From assembly GCA_028705495.1 (NCBI GenBank), contig JAQWDK010000009.1, forward strand, positions 1 to 64,000: a stretch of 64,000 bases of DNA, in the 5' to 3' direction. Origin of the DNA: Eubacteriales bacterium (GTDB taxonomy: Bacteria > Bacillota > Clostridia > Oscillospirales > CAG-382). Both the position numbers and the translations under genes were made by a program. Numbering within the stretch: the stretch's first letter is position 1; each line of letters begins with the position of its first letter. This document shows, piece by piece, positions 7,692 through 15,934 of the stretch. The notes under the pieces are model-generated. The model did not search any database. It was not told the DNA's origin and saw only the letters and a list, made by a program, of their open reading frames with translations.

Positions 7692-8771
7692 CTATTCAAG
7701 AAAGCCGTCAAAAGAAACAAAGGTAAAATTGCCATTTCCGTCGCTTTTTAAGGCAAAGCTGCTGGGAACCATATAGTCGTCATCTAAAAAATAGATTACG
7801 CCGGCTGTTGATATACCGTTTCTCCCGACATTTATATAATAATTTTCTTCCTTTTCATATTTTATTGTATCGGTTAAGCGATCTCTATTAATGAGCATGA
7901 GCGCTAAAAAGTCAATACCTTTATAATCGAACCAGCTCTCATTGGGAGGGTCGATAAGAGCTTCGTTTTTGAGCGCTGTTTCGAGTTTTTCATAAGCTGA
8001 GGTGCTTATTTTGCTTTTGATATAGTCAAGGTCGTTTTCACGGATAGCATTATAGAAGCTGTCAAACTCCTCTTTTACATTGTCGCCGTATTTTTCTTCA
8101 ACAGCTCCAAAGTTGTATTCAATCATTTCGTGACTTCCGTCCGCACGGAGCATCAGAACATATGACTTATTATTGATGTAGGCATAAAACTGCTCAAGAT
8201 ATATCCGATTTAAACCTAAGAACTCTTCTCCGAGTGTCTCTCCACCTATAAAAACCGCTTTGAAATTACCGTTGTGAAGATGACCAATAGCCCAATTACT
8301 ACGGTAAGGGTGTTGTATATACGAATAAAGACCGAAAGGTATAATTTCGGTTTTTTTACTGTCCACAAGGGCGCTATTGAGAACTTCATCATTGCTTGTA
8401 CTGATAAGGAATAAGTCTTCTTCAACCTGCTCGAATCTTATGAGGTTGAAATCAAAATCGTAAAGAACCTCGTTATCTGCGGTGACAACGGCATATTCGA
8501 CATTATAAAGCTTATCCTTGTTCTCGCGCTTGACAAGGTAAAGACTGTTGTCATTGCAGCTCTTTTCAATCTCATACTTTTCGATATAAATAACGGTTGG
8601 CTCGGAGTTTATCGCTTCACTCTCAGCGATCGATTCGGGCAATGACTCGGAAACAGACGTTACATCCTTGTGTGATTCTTCACGAGATGATTCTGAACCG
8701 ACATCTCGGCACGAGGACAGCAAAACCGATATGCTGACGATAAAAAACAAAACAGCTGATAACTTTTTCAT
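7692..8771 (-). CDS. Hypothetical lipoprotein with Ser/Glu-rich linker
   Basis: Secreted lipoprotein of unknown function, 359 aa. The N-terminus MKKLSAVLFFIVSISVLLSSC is a lipoprotein signal with lipobox LSSC (Cys21). Residues about 25-60 form a Ser/Glu-rich low-complexity linker. The rest is a soluble domain that I do not recognise; it has a repeated beta-strand character (VYDFDFNLIRFEQ, NFKAVFIGGETLGEE) followed by a region that may be helical (EEFDSFYNAIRENDLDYIKSKI) with an NTF2-like feel. A good binding site (TGAGGT) precedes the ATG. It is divergent from the lipoprotein-ABC operon starting at 8996, so the two could be co-regulated from the shared intergenic region. Confidence 0.75.
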   Translation of the reverse strand: MKKLSAVLFFIVSISVLLSSCRDVGSESSREESHKDVTSVSESLPESIAESEAINSEPTVIYIEKYEIEKSCNDNSLYLVKRENKDKLYNVEYAVVTADNEVLYDFDFNLIRFEQVEEDLFLISTSNDEVLNSALVDSKKTEIIPFGLYSYIQHPYRSNWAIGHLHNGNFKAVFIGGETLGEEFLGLNRIYLEQFYAYINNKSYVLMLRADGSHEMIEYNFGAVEEKYGDNVKEEFDSFYNAIRENDLDYIKSKISTSAYEKLETALKNEALIDPPNESWFDYKGIDFLALMLINRDRLTDTIKYEKEENYYINVGRNGISTAGVIYFLDDDYMVPSSFALKSDGNGNFTFVSFDGFLE

Positions 8772-8893
8772 AAACCTACCTCACAGAATTTATTTGACCT
8801 ATTATTAATACCTCTGGAAAGTTGATTTTGTTACATATTTTATAATAAAATCGCGAAATAGACAAATATCAATAATGATAAAGTTAAAATACG

Positions 8894-8922
8894 TTGACAT
8901 CGTCTGGGAAATTGTGTATACT
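8894..8922 (+). promoter_or_regulatory. Promoter of the lipoprotein-MFP-ABC operon
   Basis: TTGACA (8894-8899), 17-base spacer, TATACT (8917-8922), 73 bases before the chosen start codon of the first gene. Confidence 0.8.
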
Positions 8923-8995
8923 GAGAAAGTAAAATAGTATTGGCAAAGTGATAACTGAGAAAACACCTAAATATTATTGCTTAGGAGAAGCTGAT

Positions 8996-10117
8996 ATGAC
9001 AATTAAGAAACTTGCTGTATTAATATTGACGCTTGTGCTGTTTTCCACTTTATTCAGTTGCGAAAACGAGAAAAATAATATGAATCTTCCAAAAGCTCTC
9101 AAAGAAGATGAAGTTATCATTCTTCTTGATGATGTTGATTTTACTTTTTATGAGAGTATGTCTTTTATGAGGTTTATTCAATTTGACATAATCTCACAAA
9201 AAGAGATTAGAGATGACTATTCGTTAAATCTCGATATAAACACACCTTACAAATTAACAATAGAAGAAAAACCAGAGCAAGAAGAATCGGGATTAGAATT
9301 CGAGTTCCCTTATTATGTATTCCAGTCTTACCAAAATGTTGATTGGAAAGAGATGTACTCTCTACATTTATTAAATGAAAAAAGCATAGAGGAAGAATAT
9401 AAACAATATGAGCCTTATGTTGAATACATGAATCTTTATAAAGATAGTTATTCTAAGGTTAAAGCATCGGACTTGCCTGTCCTATATAGATATACAGCTT
9501 CTATTGTGTTTAATATGCCTGATAATATCGATGAAAATGAAGAAATCGAAGAGTTGAAATTTGAAATCAATGGAAAAGAATATAAGAAAAAAGTAAATAT
9601 AAAAATTGATTATACAACAAAGAGTATATATAAAGTCGAGAGTATATTACAGAGAGCTTTAGCTCAAAGCGAGAGATTGATAATACCCAACAGCGAGGGT
9701 AAAATGGTGGTAGATAATTTTCCGGTTGAATGTAAAAGCGATATAGAAATAACTGATTTTTATGTATTAAATAATGATGTAGAAATAAAGGAACTGACAA
9801 TTAACAGCAGTATAAATAATGGCGCTAACATAAATCAGAAATGGGTAAAGGGAAAAATAATTGCATTCCCGGAAGGCACTAATTTTAATATTAAGGTAAC
9901 GTTCACGGATAAAAATTTTATTGATAAAATGAACTATTCTGCGAAAGTCTACTTGGTCCTAGAGTATAATTCCGGCGAGGGTAAAGAAGAATGCACATAT
10001 TTCGAAATTGTATTTACGACTAAGCTGAACGAATACGAAATTTTGGGTGTTATGTACGATCAGACCACCATAAAGTCTTATTATTACGATTATTATAGCA
10101 AAATATCAGGAAGGTAA
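8996..10117 (+). CDS. Lipoprotein of an ABC export-type operon, unknown function
   Basis: First gene of a four-gene operon. The chosen start, ATG 8996, has TAGGAG at 8982-8987; an upstream in-frame GTG at 8948 would add 16 residues ahead of the signal peptide and lacks a binding site. The signal sequence ends in lipobox LFSC (Cys22 of the 373-aa product). The rest is beta-rich with many Lys/Glu; residues about 160-320 contain two strand-rich stretches that could be Ig-like, but I do not recognise a family. High AT content like the rest of the operon. By analogy with MacAB-type systems, a dedicated lipoprotein could be an extracytoplasmic partner of the permease; that is inference. Confidence 0.75.
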   Translation: MTIKKLAVLILTLVLFSTLFSCENEKNNMNLPKALKEDEVIILLDDVDFTFYESMSFMRFIQFDIISQKEIRDDYSLNLDINTPYKLTIEEKPEQEESGLEFEFPYYVFQSYQNVDWKEMYSLHLLNEKSIEEEYKQYEPYVEYMNLYKDSYSKVKASDLPVLYRYTASIVFNMPDNIDENEEIEELKFEINGKEYKKKVNIKIDYTTKSIYKVESILQRALAQSERLIIPNSEGKMVVDNFPVECKSDIEITDFYVLNNDVEIKELTINSSINNGANINQKWVKGKIIAFPEGTNFNIKVTFTDKNFIDKMNYSAKVYLVLEYNSGEGKEECTYFEIVFTTKLNEYEILGVMYDQTTIKSYYYDYYSKISGR

Positions 10118-10122
10118 CTGAT

Positions 10123-10935
10123 ATGAAAAAAGTATTGGTTGTATCAGCGGTAATATTAATAATATTACCCATTCTTTTAATCTTCTATATTACTTATGTA
10201 GAAATGGAACAGTATAGATATGATGATAATTACAAGATAATAGAAACAGCTTATGGAGTGCCTTCACAAGTTATCAGAGGAACGATTAATGAATCCTTTG
10301 AGTTAGAAGGTCAGTTTATATCGAAAGAATTTGTTTTCATTGATATAGACACAAGCAATGAGAACCCAATCAAATTCTTGTATTCCGTTAATGATGAAGT
10401 AAAAGCCGGAGATTGTTTAGCATTAATCGGAGACGAGAAAATCTATTCACAATATAACGGTATTATTGCGGACTTCAGTTTTACGGCAAACGACTCTTAT
10501 ATTAAATTACTTAATTTAGAGAAATTGATGTTTGAATGTTATTATAATGGCGACCTTTCTATTGAAGAGAGTAAAACATATACCACAACGGATAATAACA
10601 AATTGACTATTACATCAGTCTCAAACATTTATGATGAGCAGGGCAGGAAAATATATGCACAAGTCGAAAATGATGAGTATATGTATGGTCAAAAGGCGAA
10701 ATTTATCGTTAACACTGGTGTTTCTTATGAGGATGTGCTTATGATTAGAAAAGATTGCATTTATCGTAAAGAGATGGATGGAAAGCATTATATCAGAAGA
10801 GTTAAAAGCAACAGAGAAGTTATAGGTGAAGTCGAAGTAACCCCCGGAATCTCGGACGGAAATATGATCAGCATTACAGGACTGGAAGAAGGATGGTACT
10901 GTGACCCTGGTTATGCTAAGTTCTTGAATAATTAA
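10123..10935 (+). CDS. HlyD/MacA-like membrane fusion protein, short form
   Basis: Single N-terminal membrane anchor (residues 4-23) followed by an extracytoplasmic domain of about 245 residues. VNDEVKAGDCLALIGDEKIYSQYNGIIADF at about 88-118 has the shape of the lipoyl/barrel-sandwich hybrid domain of HlyD/MacA-type adaptors (turn V..GD.L). It is followed by beta-barrel-like strands and a C-terminal VTPGISDGNMISITGLEEGWYC that resembles the adaptor membrane-proximal domain (G.. dG..veI..GL..G). The long coiled-coil hairpin of classical adaptors is missing, as expected in a Gram-positive with no outer membrane channel. Binding site AGGAAGG; 5 bases after the lipoprotein stop. Confidence 0.75.
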   Translation: MKKVLVVSAVILIILPILLIFYITYVEMEQYRYDDNYKIIETAYGVPSQVIRGTINESFELEGQFISKEFVFIDIDTSNENPIKFLYSVNDEVKAGDCLALIGDEKIYSQYNGIIADFSFTANDSYIKLLNLEKLMFECYYNGDLSIEESKTYTTTDNNKLTITSVSNIYDEQGRKIYAQVENDEYMYGQKAKFIVNTGVSYEDVLMIRKDCIYRKEMDGKHYIRRVKSNREVIGEVEVTPGISDGNMISITGLEEGWYCDPGYAKFLNN

Positions 10936-10954
10936 GGATGTGGTTATTAATGTT

Positions 10955-11602
10955 ATGGAAGATATATGCATTGACCTGAAAGATATAAAAAAATCATATA
11001 CCCGGACAGTGTTATCAGCGGTAAATCTACATATTGACAACAACAGCTATATTGCAATTACAGGAAAATCCGGCTCTGGTAAGTCAACGCTTATGAATAT
11101 ACTGGGTTTAGTCGAACATTTTGACGAAGGAACTTATATTTTTAATGATACTGAGATAAATAAGAAAAAGGACTTCTCAAATTTCCGTTTAAATAGCATC
11201 GGTTTTATCTTTCAATCATTTAATTTAATACCTACACTGACTTGTATGGAAAATATTCTGTTGCCTACACTATACACTGACAAGGAGAGCTCAATTTTAG
11301 AGCCCCTTGTTTCACTCCTTGATATAAAACCGCTGCTTGATACAACAATAAATGTTTTAAGCGGAGGAGAGAAACAGAGAGTCGCAATAGCAAGAGCTCT
11401 TATATTAAACCCCCAACTGATTATAGCGGATGAACCGACGGGAAATTTAGACGAAGAAAACAAGAATATCGTTTTGAACCTGCTTGACCACGAGCATAGA
11501 AAAGGTCGTGCGGTGGTTGTTATAACCCACGACATGGAAGTGGCAAAAAGATCGTCATTGATATATGAGTTAAAGGATGGTGTTTTGTGTGAGAAAGCAT
11601 AG
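10955..11602 (+). CDS. ABC transporter ATP-binding protein, MacB/LolD type
   Basis: Nucleotide-binding subunit that energises the permease encoded next. Walker A GKSGSGKST near residue 35, Q-loop FIFQSFN, signature LSGGEKQR, Walker B LIIADEPTG followed by NLDEE, and the H-loop VVITHD. Size and sequence fit the MacB/LolD/FtsE-like group that pairs with FtsX-type permeases. Start is uncertain: the only nearby ATG is 10955, with no clear binding site; GTG 10940 sits too close to AAGGA. The end overlaps the permease by 14 bases if the permease starts at 11589, suggesting translational coupling. Confidence 0.93.
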   Translation: MEDICIDLKDIKKSYTRTVLSAVNLHIDNNSYIAITGKSGSGKSTLMNILGLVEHFDEGTYIFNDTEINKKKDFSNFRLNSIGFIFQSFNLIPTLTCMENILLPTLYTDKESSILEPLVSLLDIKPLLDTTINVLSGGEKQRVAIARALILNPQLIIADEPTGNLDEENKNIVLNLLDHEHRKGRAVVVITHDMEVAKRSSLIYELKDGVLCEKA

Positions 11603-12821
11603 AAAATCATCCCACGCTTTTTTAATGGTTAAAAAAAATATAAAAAGTTATCTGTTGCTGTCCGTAACAATTATAATGTCATTCTCTTTTCTATTAGGAT
11701 TTTTTGTTTTTATCGATTCAGAAATTTACAACAAACACAAGATTACTTTCAGTATCTCCCCCAAAGTAGTCGTATTGATTGGACCAACTGATATAAAATC
11801 TAATTTAAATGAGACGAACAATAATTTTAATTTGCTCATCCACCAGTTAGAGAAGATGGATGACACCGATTTTTACATGTTTTATGAAAAACAATTTCAG
11901 TTAAACCATTATCAAAGCGGCAATCTTATTATCAATTCTAATGTTTATTACATCCCCAACAACACCCAAGGATTTTACGAAAATCATGATGGCTCAGGGT
12001 TTATCAGCACAAGGTACTTAAAGGGAAGCAAAGTTATTGAGTCATCGAATCAAGCTATAATCGATGAAAATCTATATAATTTGCTGCGCGCTCAGGGCAA
12101 AAATACCGATGAATCGGTAAAGATAACAATACCGGTAGCAGAGGAAAACGGCGGTACAGTCTTAAAAGAATTCCAAGTAGTCGGTGTTGTCAGTGCTTTC
12201 GCCGGATATTACACCGCCAATGATTCCCGCAGTTTAGACTCACACATTTTTTTATCGCAAGATTTAATAAAAAACACCGATTCTGATATTAAACAGAGCA
12301 GGATTTTAGTATTCTCTGATAGAGTTAGCGAAGTTGTATCCATATGCGACATCCTCAACATAGAATACTTTTATCCGCCCTATATGATTCAAAGACAAGC
12401 ACTTTCAGAGATACAAAATCAGGTTTTCATAAAAGGCATTACATCGATAATATTGTTTTTCCTGCTCGCAATTAATCTTTACAGCAGTTTTAAGAATGCT
12501 CTAAATGATAGAAAGTTTGAAATTGGTGTTAAAAGAGCAATAGGCGCTGGGAAAAAGGATATTGTATATCAGTTTTTTATTGAAGGAATGATTGTTATGG
12601 TTTCAAGTATAATCGTATCGGCTATTATAATACTTAACCTATCTCTTATTTATAAGCTTATACAAAGGGTTGCTTTCGGTGTTCAATGGACGATTTATTT
12701 GTCAAGCTATTCAGTTATTATGTTTTTGTTCAGCGCATTCTTTTTATCGGTTTCTTTCAGCCTTATTTTTGCATTCCAATCTACACAAATTGAAATCGTC
12801 AAACATCTAAAACAGGAATAA
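11589..12821 (+). CDS. FtsX-family ABC permease, MacB-like
   Basis: Permease of the type VII ABC superfamily. One N-terminal membrane helix (LLLSVTIIMSFSFLLGFFVFI), a large extracytoplasmic domain of about 230 residues, then three C-terminal helices (ITSIILFFLLAINLY, MIVMVSSIIVSAIIIL, SVIMFLFSAFFLSVSFSLIF). The conserved FtsX segment RKFEIGVKRAIGAGKKDIVYQFFIEGM lies before the second helix. This topology matches MacB, which moves substrates by mechanotransmission rather than through the membrane. GTG 11589 is chosen as start because AAAGGA lies at 11572-11577; ATG 11577 overlaps that site. Substrate unknown; antimicrobial peptide export or lipoprotein release are the usual roles. Confidence 0.88.
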   Translation: MRKHRKSSHAFLMVKKNIKSYLLLSVTIIMSFSFLLGFFVFIDSEIYNKHKITFSISPKVVVLIGPTDIKSNLNETNNNFNLLIHQLEKMDDTDFYMFYEKQFQLNHYQSGNLIINSNVYYIPNNTQGFYENHDGSGFISTRYLKGSKVIESSNQAIIDENLYNLLRAQGKNTDESVKITIPVAEENGGTVLKEFQVVGVVSAFAGYYTANDSRSLDSHIFLSQDLIKNTDSDIKQSRILVFSDRVSEVVSICDILNIEYFYPPYMIQRQALSEIQNQVFIKGITSIILFFLLAINLYSSFKNALNDRKFEIGVKRAIGAGKKDIVYQFFIEGMIVMVSSIIVSAIIILNLSLIYKLIQRVAFGVQWTIYLSSYSVIMFLFSAFFLSVSFSLIFAFQSTQIEIVKHLKQE

Positions 12822-12823
12822 AC

Positions 12824-12856
12824 AAAAAGAGCAGGGTTGTGTTACCTTGCTCTTTT
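12824..12856. terminator. Bidirectional terminator
   Basis: AAAAGAGCA...TGCTCTTTT with a GGT/ACC inner stem; it serves the ABC operon (+) and the ilv-leu operon end after leuB (-). Confidence 0.85.
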
Positions 12857-12861
12857 GCGTC

Positions 12862-13914
12862 TTAAACTATAAATTCAATTATTTTTGCAGTTACCTGAGC
12901 ATTGTTCAGAGTTCCTCCGAGGTCTGCTGTCAGAAATCCGCCGTCAAGTGCTTTTTCGACTGCTGCTTCAATATCGTCCGCTTCTTTTGAAAGCGAGAAG
13001 GAGTATCTAAGCATCATTGCCACGGACAGGATTGTCGCAATCGGGTTTGCGATGCCCTTTCCTGCAATGTCGGGTGCTGAGCCGTGTATCGGCTCATACA
13101 TGCCCCTTGTGCCTTCACCAAGGGAAGCGGAGGGGAGCATACCGATTGAGCCCGTGAGCTGGGAAGCTTCGTCCGAGAGGATGTCGCCGAACATATTTGA
13201 GGTGACGATGACATCAAACTGAGCGGGGTTTCTAATCAGCTGCATTGCAGCGTTGTCCACGAGCATATCCGAATATTCAACCTCCGGGTATTCCGCTGAA
13301 AGTCTGTGCATTGTCTCACGCCAGAGTCTGGAGGTTTCGAGGATATTTGCCTTGTCGATGCTTGTCAGCTTCTTCCCGCGCTTCATAGCTGCGTCAAAAG
13401 AAACTCTGCCAATGCGCTCAATCTCGGTTATACTGTAGCTTTCTGTGTCGTATGCCTCCGGGCCATACTTGCCCTCGCGCCTTCCGTTTTCGCCGAAGTA
13501 GATACCGCCTGTGAGCTCACGGACGATGAGTATATCAAAACCGTCGGTTACACGCAGCGGACATCTTTCAGCAAGTGCGCCATAGAGCTTTGCCGGTCTG
13601 AGATTGGCGTATAGCTCAAGCCCCTTGCGAACGCCGAGGAGTGCCTTTTCGGGGCGCAGATTGCCGGGTAGTGTATCCCATTTCGGACCGCCCACAGCAC
13701 CGAGCAGTACGCTGTCGCTGTCGAGACAGCCTTGCAGCGTTTCCTCCGGTAGGGGAACACCGGTTGCATCGATTGCACAACCTCCGGCAAGGTAGGACTT
13801 GTATTCAATTTTATGTCCGTATTTTTCTGCTACTTTATCAAGCACAAGGCACGCGCTGTCCACAATTTCAGGACCGATTCCATCACCTTTTAGAAGTGCG
13901 AGTTTTATATTCAT
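12862..13914 (-). CDS. leuB: 3-isopropylmalate dehydrogenase
   Basis: NAD-dependent oxidative decarboxylase of leucine synthesis; in this operon it may also act on methylmalate made by CimA/LeuCD. Seen: GDGIGPEIV at the N-terminus, NLRPAKLYG near residue 105, [12 protein letters not shown], a Lys-Asp pair at [17 protein letters not shown], and [23 protein letters not shown], followed by [18 protein letters not shown]. 350 aa, normal length. AGAGG precedes the ATG. Last gene of the nine-gene operon, followed by a bidirectional terminator. Confidence 0.97.
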   Translation of the reverse strand: MNIKLALLKGDGIGPEIVDSACLVLDKVAEKYGHKIEYKSYLAGGCAIDATGVPLPEETLQGCLDSDSVLLGAVGGPKWDTLPGNLRPEKALLGVRKGLELYANLRPAKLYGALAERCPLRVTDGFDILIVRELTGGIYFGENGRREGKYGPEAYDTESYSITEIERIGRVSFDAAMKRGKKLTSIDKANILETSRLWRETMHRLSAEYPEVEYSDMLVDNAAMQLIRNPAQFDVIVTSNMFGDILSDEASQLTGSIGMLPSASLGEGTRGMYEPIHGSAPDIAGKGIANPIATILSVAMMLRYSFSLSKEADDIEAAVEKALDGGFLTADLGGTLNNAQVTAKIIEFIV

Positions 13915-13929
13915 TTTTTGACCTCTTTA

Positions 13930-14421
13930 TTAGAATTTTCCGCTTTTAACAGCGCTTACAAGACCGCCTGCTTCGATTATGGACTGGATGAAGGCGGGGA
14001 ACGGTTCGGACTGATATTCCTTGCCCGTCGTCAGGTTTTTGATAACACCTGTTTCGAAGTTCATTTCAACGCTGTCGCTTTCGTTTATCTCATTTGCAGC
14101 TGCTTCACATTCAACAATCGGGAGACCGATGTTAATGGAGTTGCGGTAGAAGATTCTTGCAAAGCTCTGCGCTATGATAAGGGAGATGCCGCTTTCCTTG
14201 ATAGCGATTGGCGCATGCTCACGGGATGAGCCGCAGCCGAAGTTCTTGCCTGCAACCATGATATCGCCCTGCTTCACCTTCTTGACAAAATCCTTGTCAA
14301 TATCCTCCATGCAGTGGGCGGCAAGCTCCTTTTTGTCGCTGGTATTGAGGTAGCGAGCCGGGATTATAACGTCGGTGTCAACATTGTCACCGTATTTTAA
14401 TGCTTTTCCGTTTACATTCAT
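13930..14421 (-). CDS. leuD: 3-isopropylmalate dehydratase small subunit
   Basis: Small subunit that pairs with LeuC to isomerise 2- to 3-isopropylmalate, and probably citramalate to methylmalate. Seen: [16 protein letters not shown] at the N-terminus, [14 protein letters not shown] near residue 60, and [16 protein letters not shown]. 163 aa is the short bacterial/archaeal type rather than the ~200-aa enterobacterial type. Good binding site (GAAAGGA). 15 bases before leuB. Confidence 0.96.
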   Translation of the reverse strand: MNVNGKALKYGDNVDTDVIIPARYLNTSDKKELAAHCMEDIDKDFVKKVKQGDIMVAGKNFGCGSSREHAPIAIKESGISLIIAQSFARIFYRNSINIGLPIVECEAAANEINESDSVEMNFETGVIKNLTTGKEYQSEPFPAFIQSIIEAGGLVSAVKSGKF

Positions 14422-14440
14422 TATTTATTTTCCTTTCTGA

Positions 14441-14466
14441 AGATTGAAAGATTTATCTTTCAATCT
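14441..14466. other. Intercistronic hairpin between leuC and leuD
   Basis: Perfect 12-bp inverted repeat AGATTGAAAGAT/ATCTTTCAATCT with a 2-base centre; it includes the leuC stop codon. Confidence 0.7.
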
Positions 14467-15737
14467 TTGTCGCCTGCTACTTCTTCAGGACGAGAGATTT
14501 TGCCTGTTATAGCGCTTGCTGCTGCGACTGCCGGGCTTGCGAGATAGACTTCGGATTCCGGATGTCCCATTCTGCCGACAAAGTTGCGGTTGGTCGTAGA
14601 AACAGCACGTTCACCCTTTGCAAGGATGCCCATATGTCCGCCAAGGCAGGGTCCGCAGGTCGGTGTAGAAACTGCAGCACCAGCTTCGATAAAGTCCTTG
14701 AGCAGTCCGAGCTGCATACATTCGAGGTAGATTTTCTGTGTTGCGGGGATTACGATGGTTCTGACATTTTTAGCAACCTTTTTGCCCCTCATGATGTCTG
14801 CGGCTATGATAAAGTCCTCAAGTCTGCCGTTTGTGCAGGAACCGATAACAACCTGATCGATTTTTATGTCGCCGATTGCATCAAATGTTCTTGCGTTTTC
14901 GGGAAGATGGGGGAATGCGACGGTCGGTTCGATTTTGCTAAGGTCAATCACAATTTCACGCTCATAAACTGCGTCCTCGTCAGCCTTGTAAACTACAGGC
15001 TTTTTAGCGCCGACCTCTTCAAGGAATGCTATCGTCTGCTCGTCAACCTCGAAAATACCGTTCTTTGCACCTGCTTCGATTGCCATATTGGCGATACAAA
15101 GCCTGTCGCTGACGGTGAGGTTCTTGACGCCGTCTCCGGTGAACTCCATCGATTTGTAAAGCGCACCGTCAACGCCGATAAGACCGATTATGTGGAGTAT
15201 AACATCCTTGCCGCCGACCCAGCCTTTGGGTTTACCGGTGAGGACAAATTTTATCGCTTCGGGAACTTTGAACCAAGCTTTACCCGTAGCCATTCCGCAT
15301 GCCATATCGGTAGAGCCGACACCTGTAGAGAACGCGCCGAGTGCGCCGTAAGTACAGGTATGGGAGTCTGCACCGATTACAATGTCGCCTGCAGTTACAA
15401 GCCCTTTTTCGGGGAGAAGTGCGTGTTCAACACCTGTTTCACCGCAGTCATAGAAGTTTTCAATACCCATATCATCCGCAAAAATGCGGCATTTCTTTGT
15501 CTGTTCGGCGGCTTTTATGTCCTTGTTGGGGACAAAGTGGTCCATTACGAGGGAGACTCTCTTTTTATCGAAAACCCTCCCTGTACCAAGTCTTTCAAAT
15601 TCATTTATCGCAACAGGCGAGGTGATGTCATTGCCAAGCACCATGTCGACATTAGCAAGAATAAGCTGTCCGGCAGTAACGCTCTCAAGTCCCGCGTGGA
15701 ACGCGAGTATCTTTTGTGTCATTGTCATTTTACTCAT
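14460..15737 (-). CDS. leuC: 3-isopropylmalate dehydratase large subunit
   Basis: Aconitase-family large subunit holding a [4Fe-4S] cluster. Cluster cysteines are seen in VIGSCTNGR and the C-terminal [30 protein letters not shown] and the substrate region MDHFVP are present. Start: [16 protein letters not shown] at 15737, with GGAGA just upstream. The frame continues open for another 30 codons upstream, but that extension lies in the repeated hairpin leader and is not family-like. 425 aa fits the monomeric, archaeal-type LeuC/HacA that pairs with a short LeuD. Confidence 0.96.
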   Translation of the reverse strand: MSKMTMTQKILAFHAGLESVTAGQLILANVDMVLGNDITSPVAINEFERLGTGRVFDKKRVSLVMDHFVPNKDIKAAEQTKKCRIFADDMGIENFYDCGETGVEHALLPEKGLVTAGDIVIGADSHTCTYGALGAFSTGVGSTDMACGMATGKAWFKVPEAIKFVLTGKPKGWVGGKDVILHIIGLIGVDGALYKSMEFTGDGVKNLTVSDRLCIANMAIEAGAKNGIFEVDEQTIAFLEEVGAKKPVVYKADEDAVYEREIVIDLSKIEPTVAFPHLPENARTFDAIGDIKIDQVVIGSCTNGRLEDFIIAADIMRGKKVAKNVRTIVIPATQKIYLECMQLGLLKDFIEAGAAVSTPTCGPCLGGHMGILAKGERAVSTTNRNFVGRMGHPESEVYLASPAVAAASAITGKISRPEEVAGDKD

Positions 15738-15775
15738 ATTATTTCTCCGTTTTTTAGATTTCACGCTTAGGTTTA

Positions 15776-15831
15776 ATTTTGGGGCGTGAATAACCTGTAG
15801 TTGGATTTCGCCTAAGTTAGATTTCACGCTT
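15776..15831. repeat. 56-bp direct repeat, copy 1 (leuC leader)
   Basis: Perfect copy of 15879-15934. Contains the hairpin 15784-15829 with stem GCGTGAA/TTCACGC and an inner 6-bp stem (TAACTT/AGGTTA on the minus strand). Located between the cimA stop and the leuC start. Confidence 0.9.
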
Positions 15832-15878
15832 GTGCTTTTCCCCTTTTACATTCAAGTTCATGAAATTCAATTTATTGA

Positions 15879-15934
15879 ATTTTGGGGCGTGAATAACCTG
15901 TAGTTGGATTTCGCCTAAGTTAGATTTCACGCTT
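15879..15934. repeat. 56-bp direct repeat, copy 2 (3' end of cimA)
   Basis: Perfect copy of 15776-15831. It overlaps the last codons and stop of cimA, so the repeat supplies the CimA C-terminal residues KREI. Confidence 0.9.

Noticed and set aside
14562-15770. Long plus-strand frame opposite leuC
   Set aside because: Shadow of the strongly supported leuC gene; Cys-rich only because of the complementary codons.
15738-15827. Upstream extension of leuC by 30 codons
   Set aside because: Encoded by a repeated hairpin; the family N-terminus begins at MSKMTMTQ, which has its own ribosome site.
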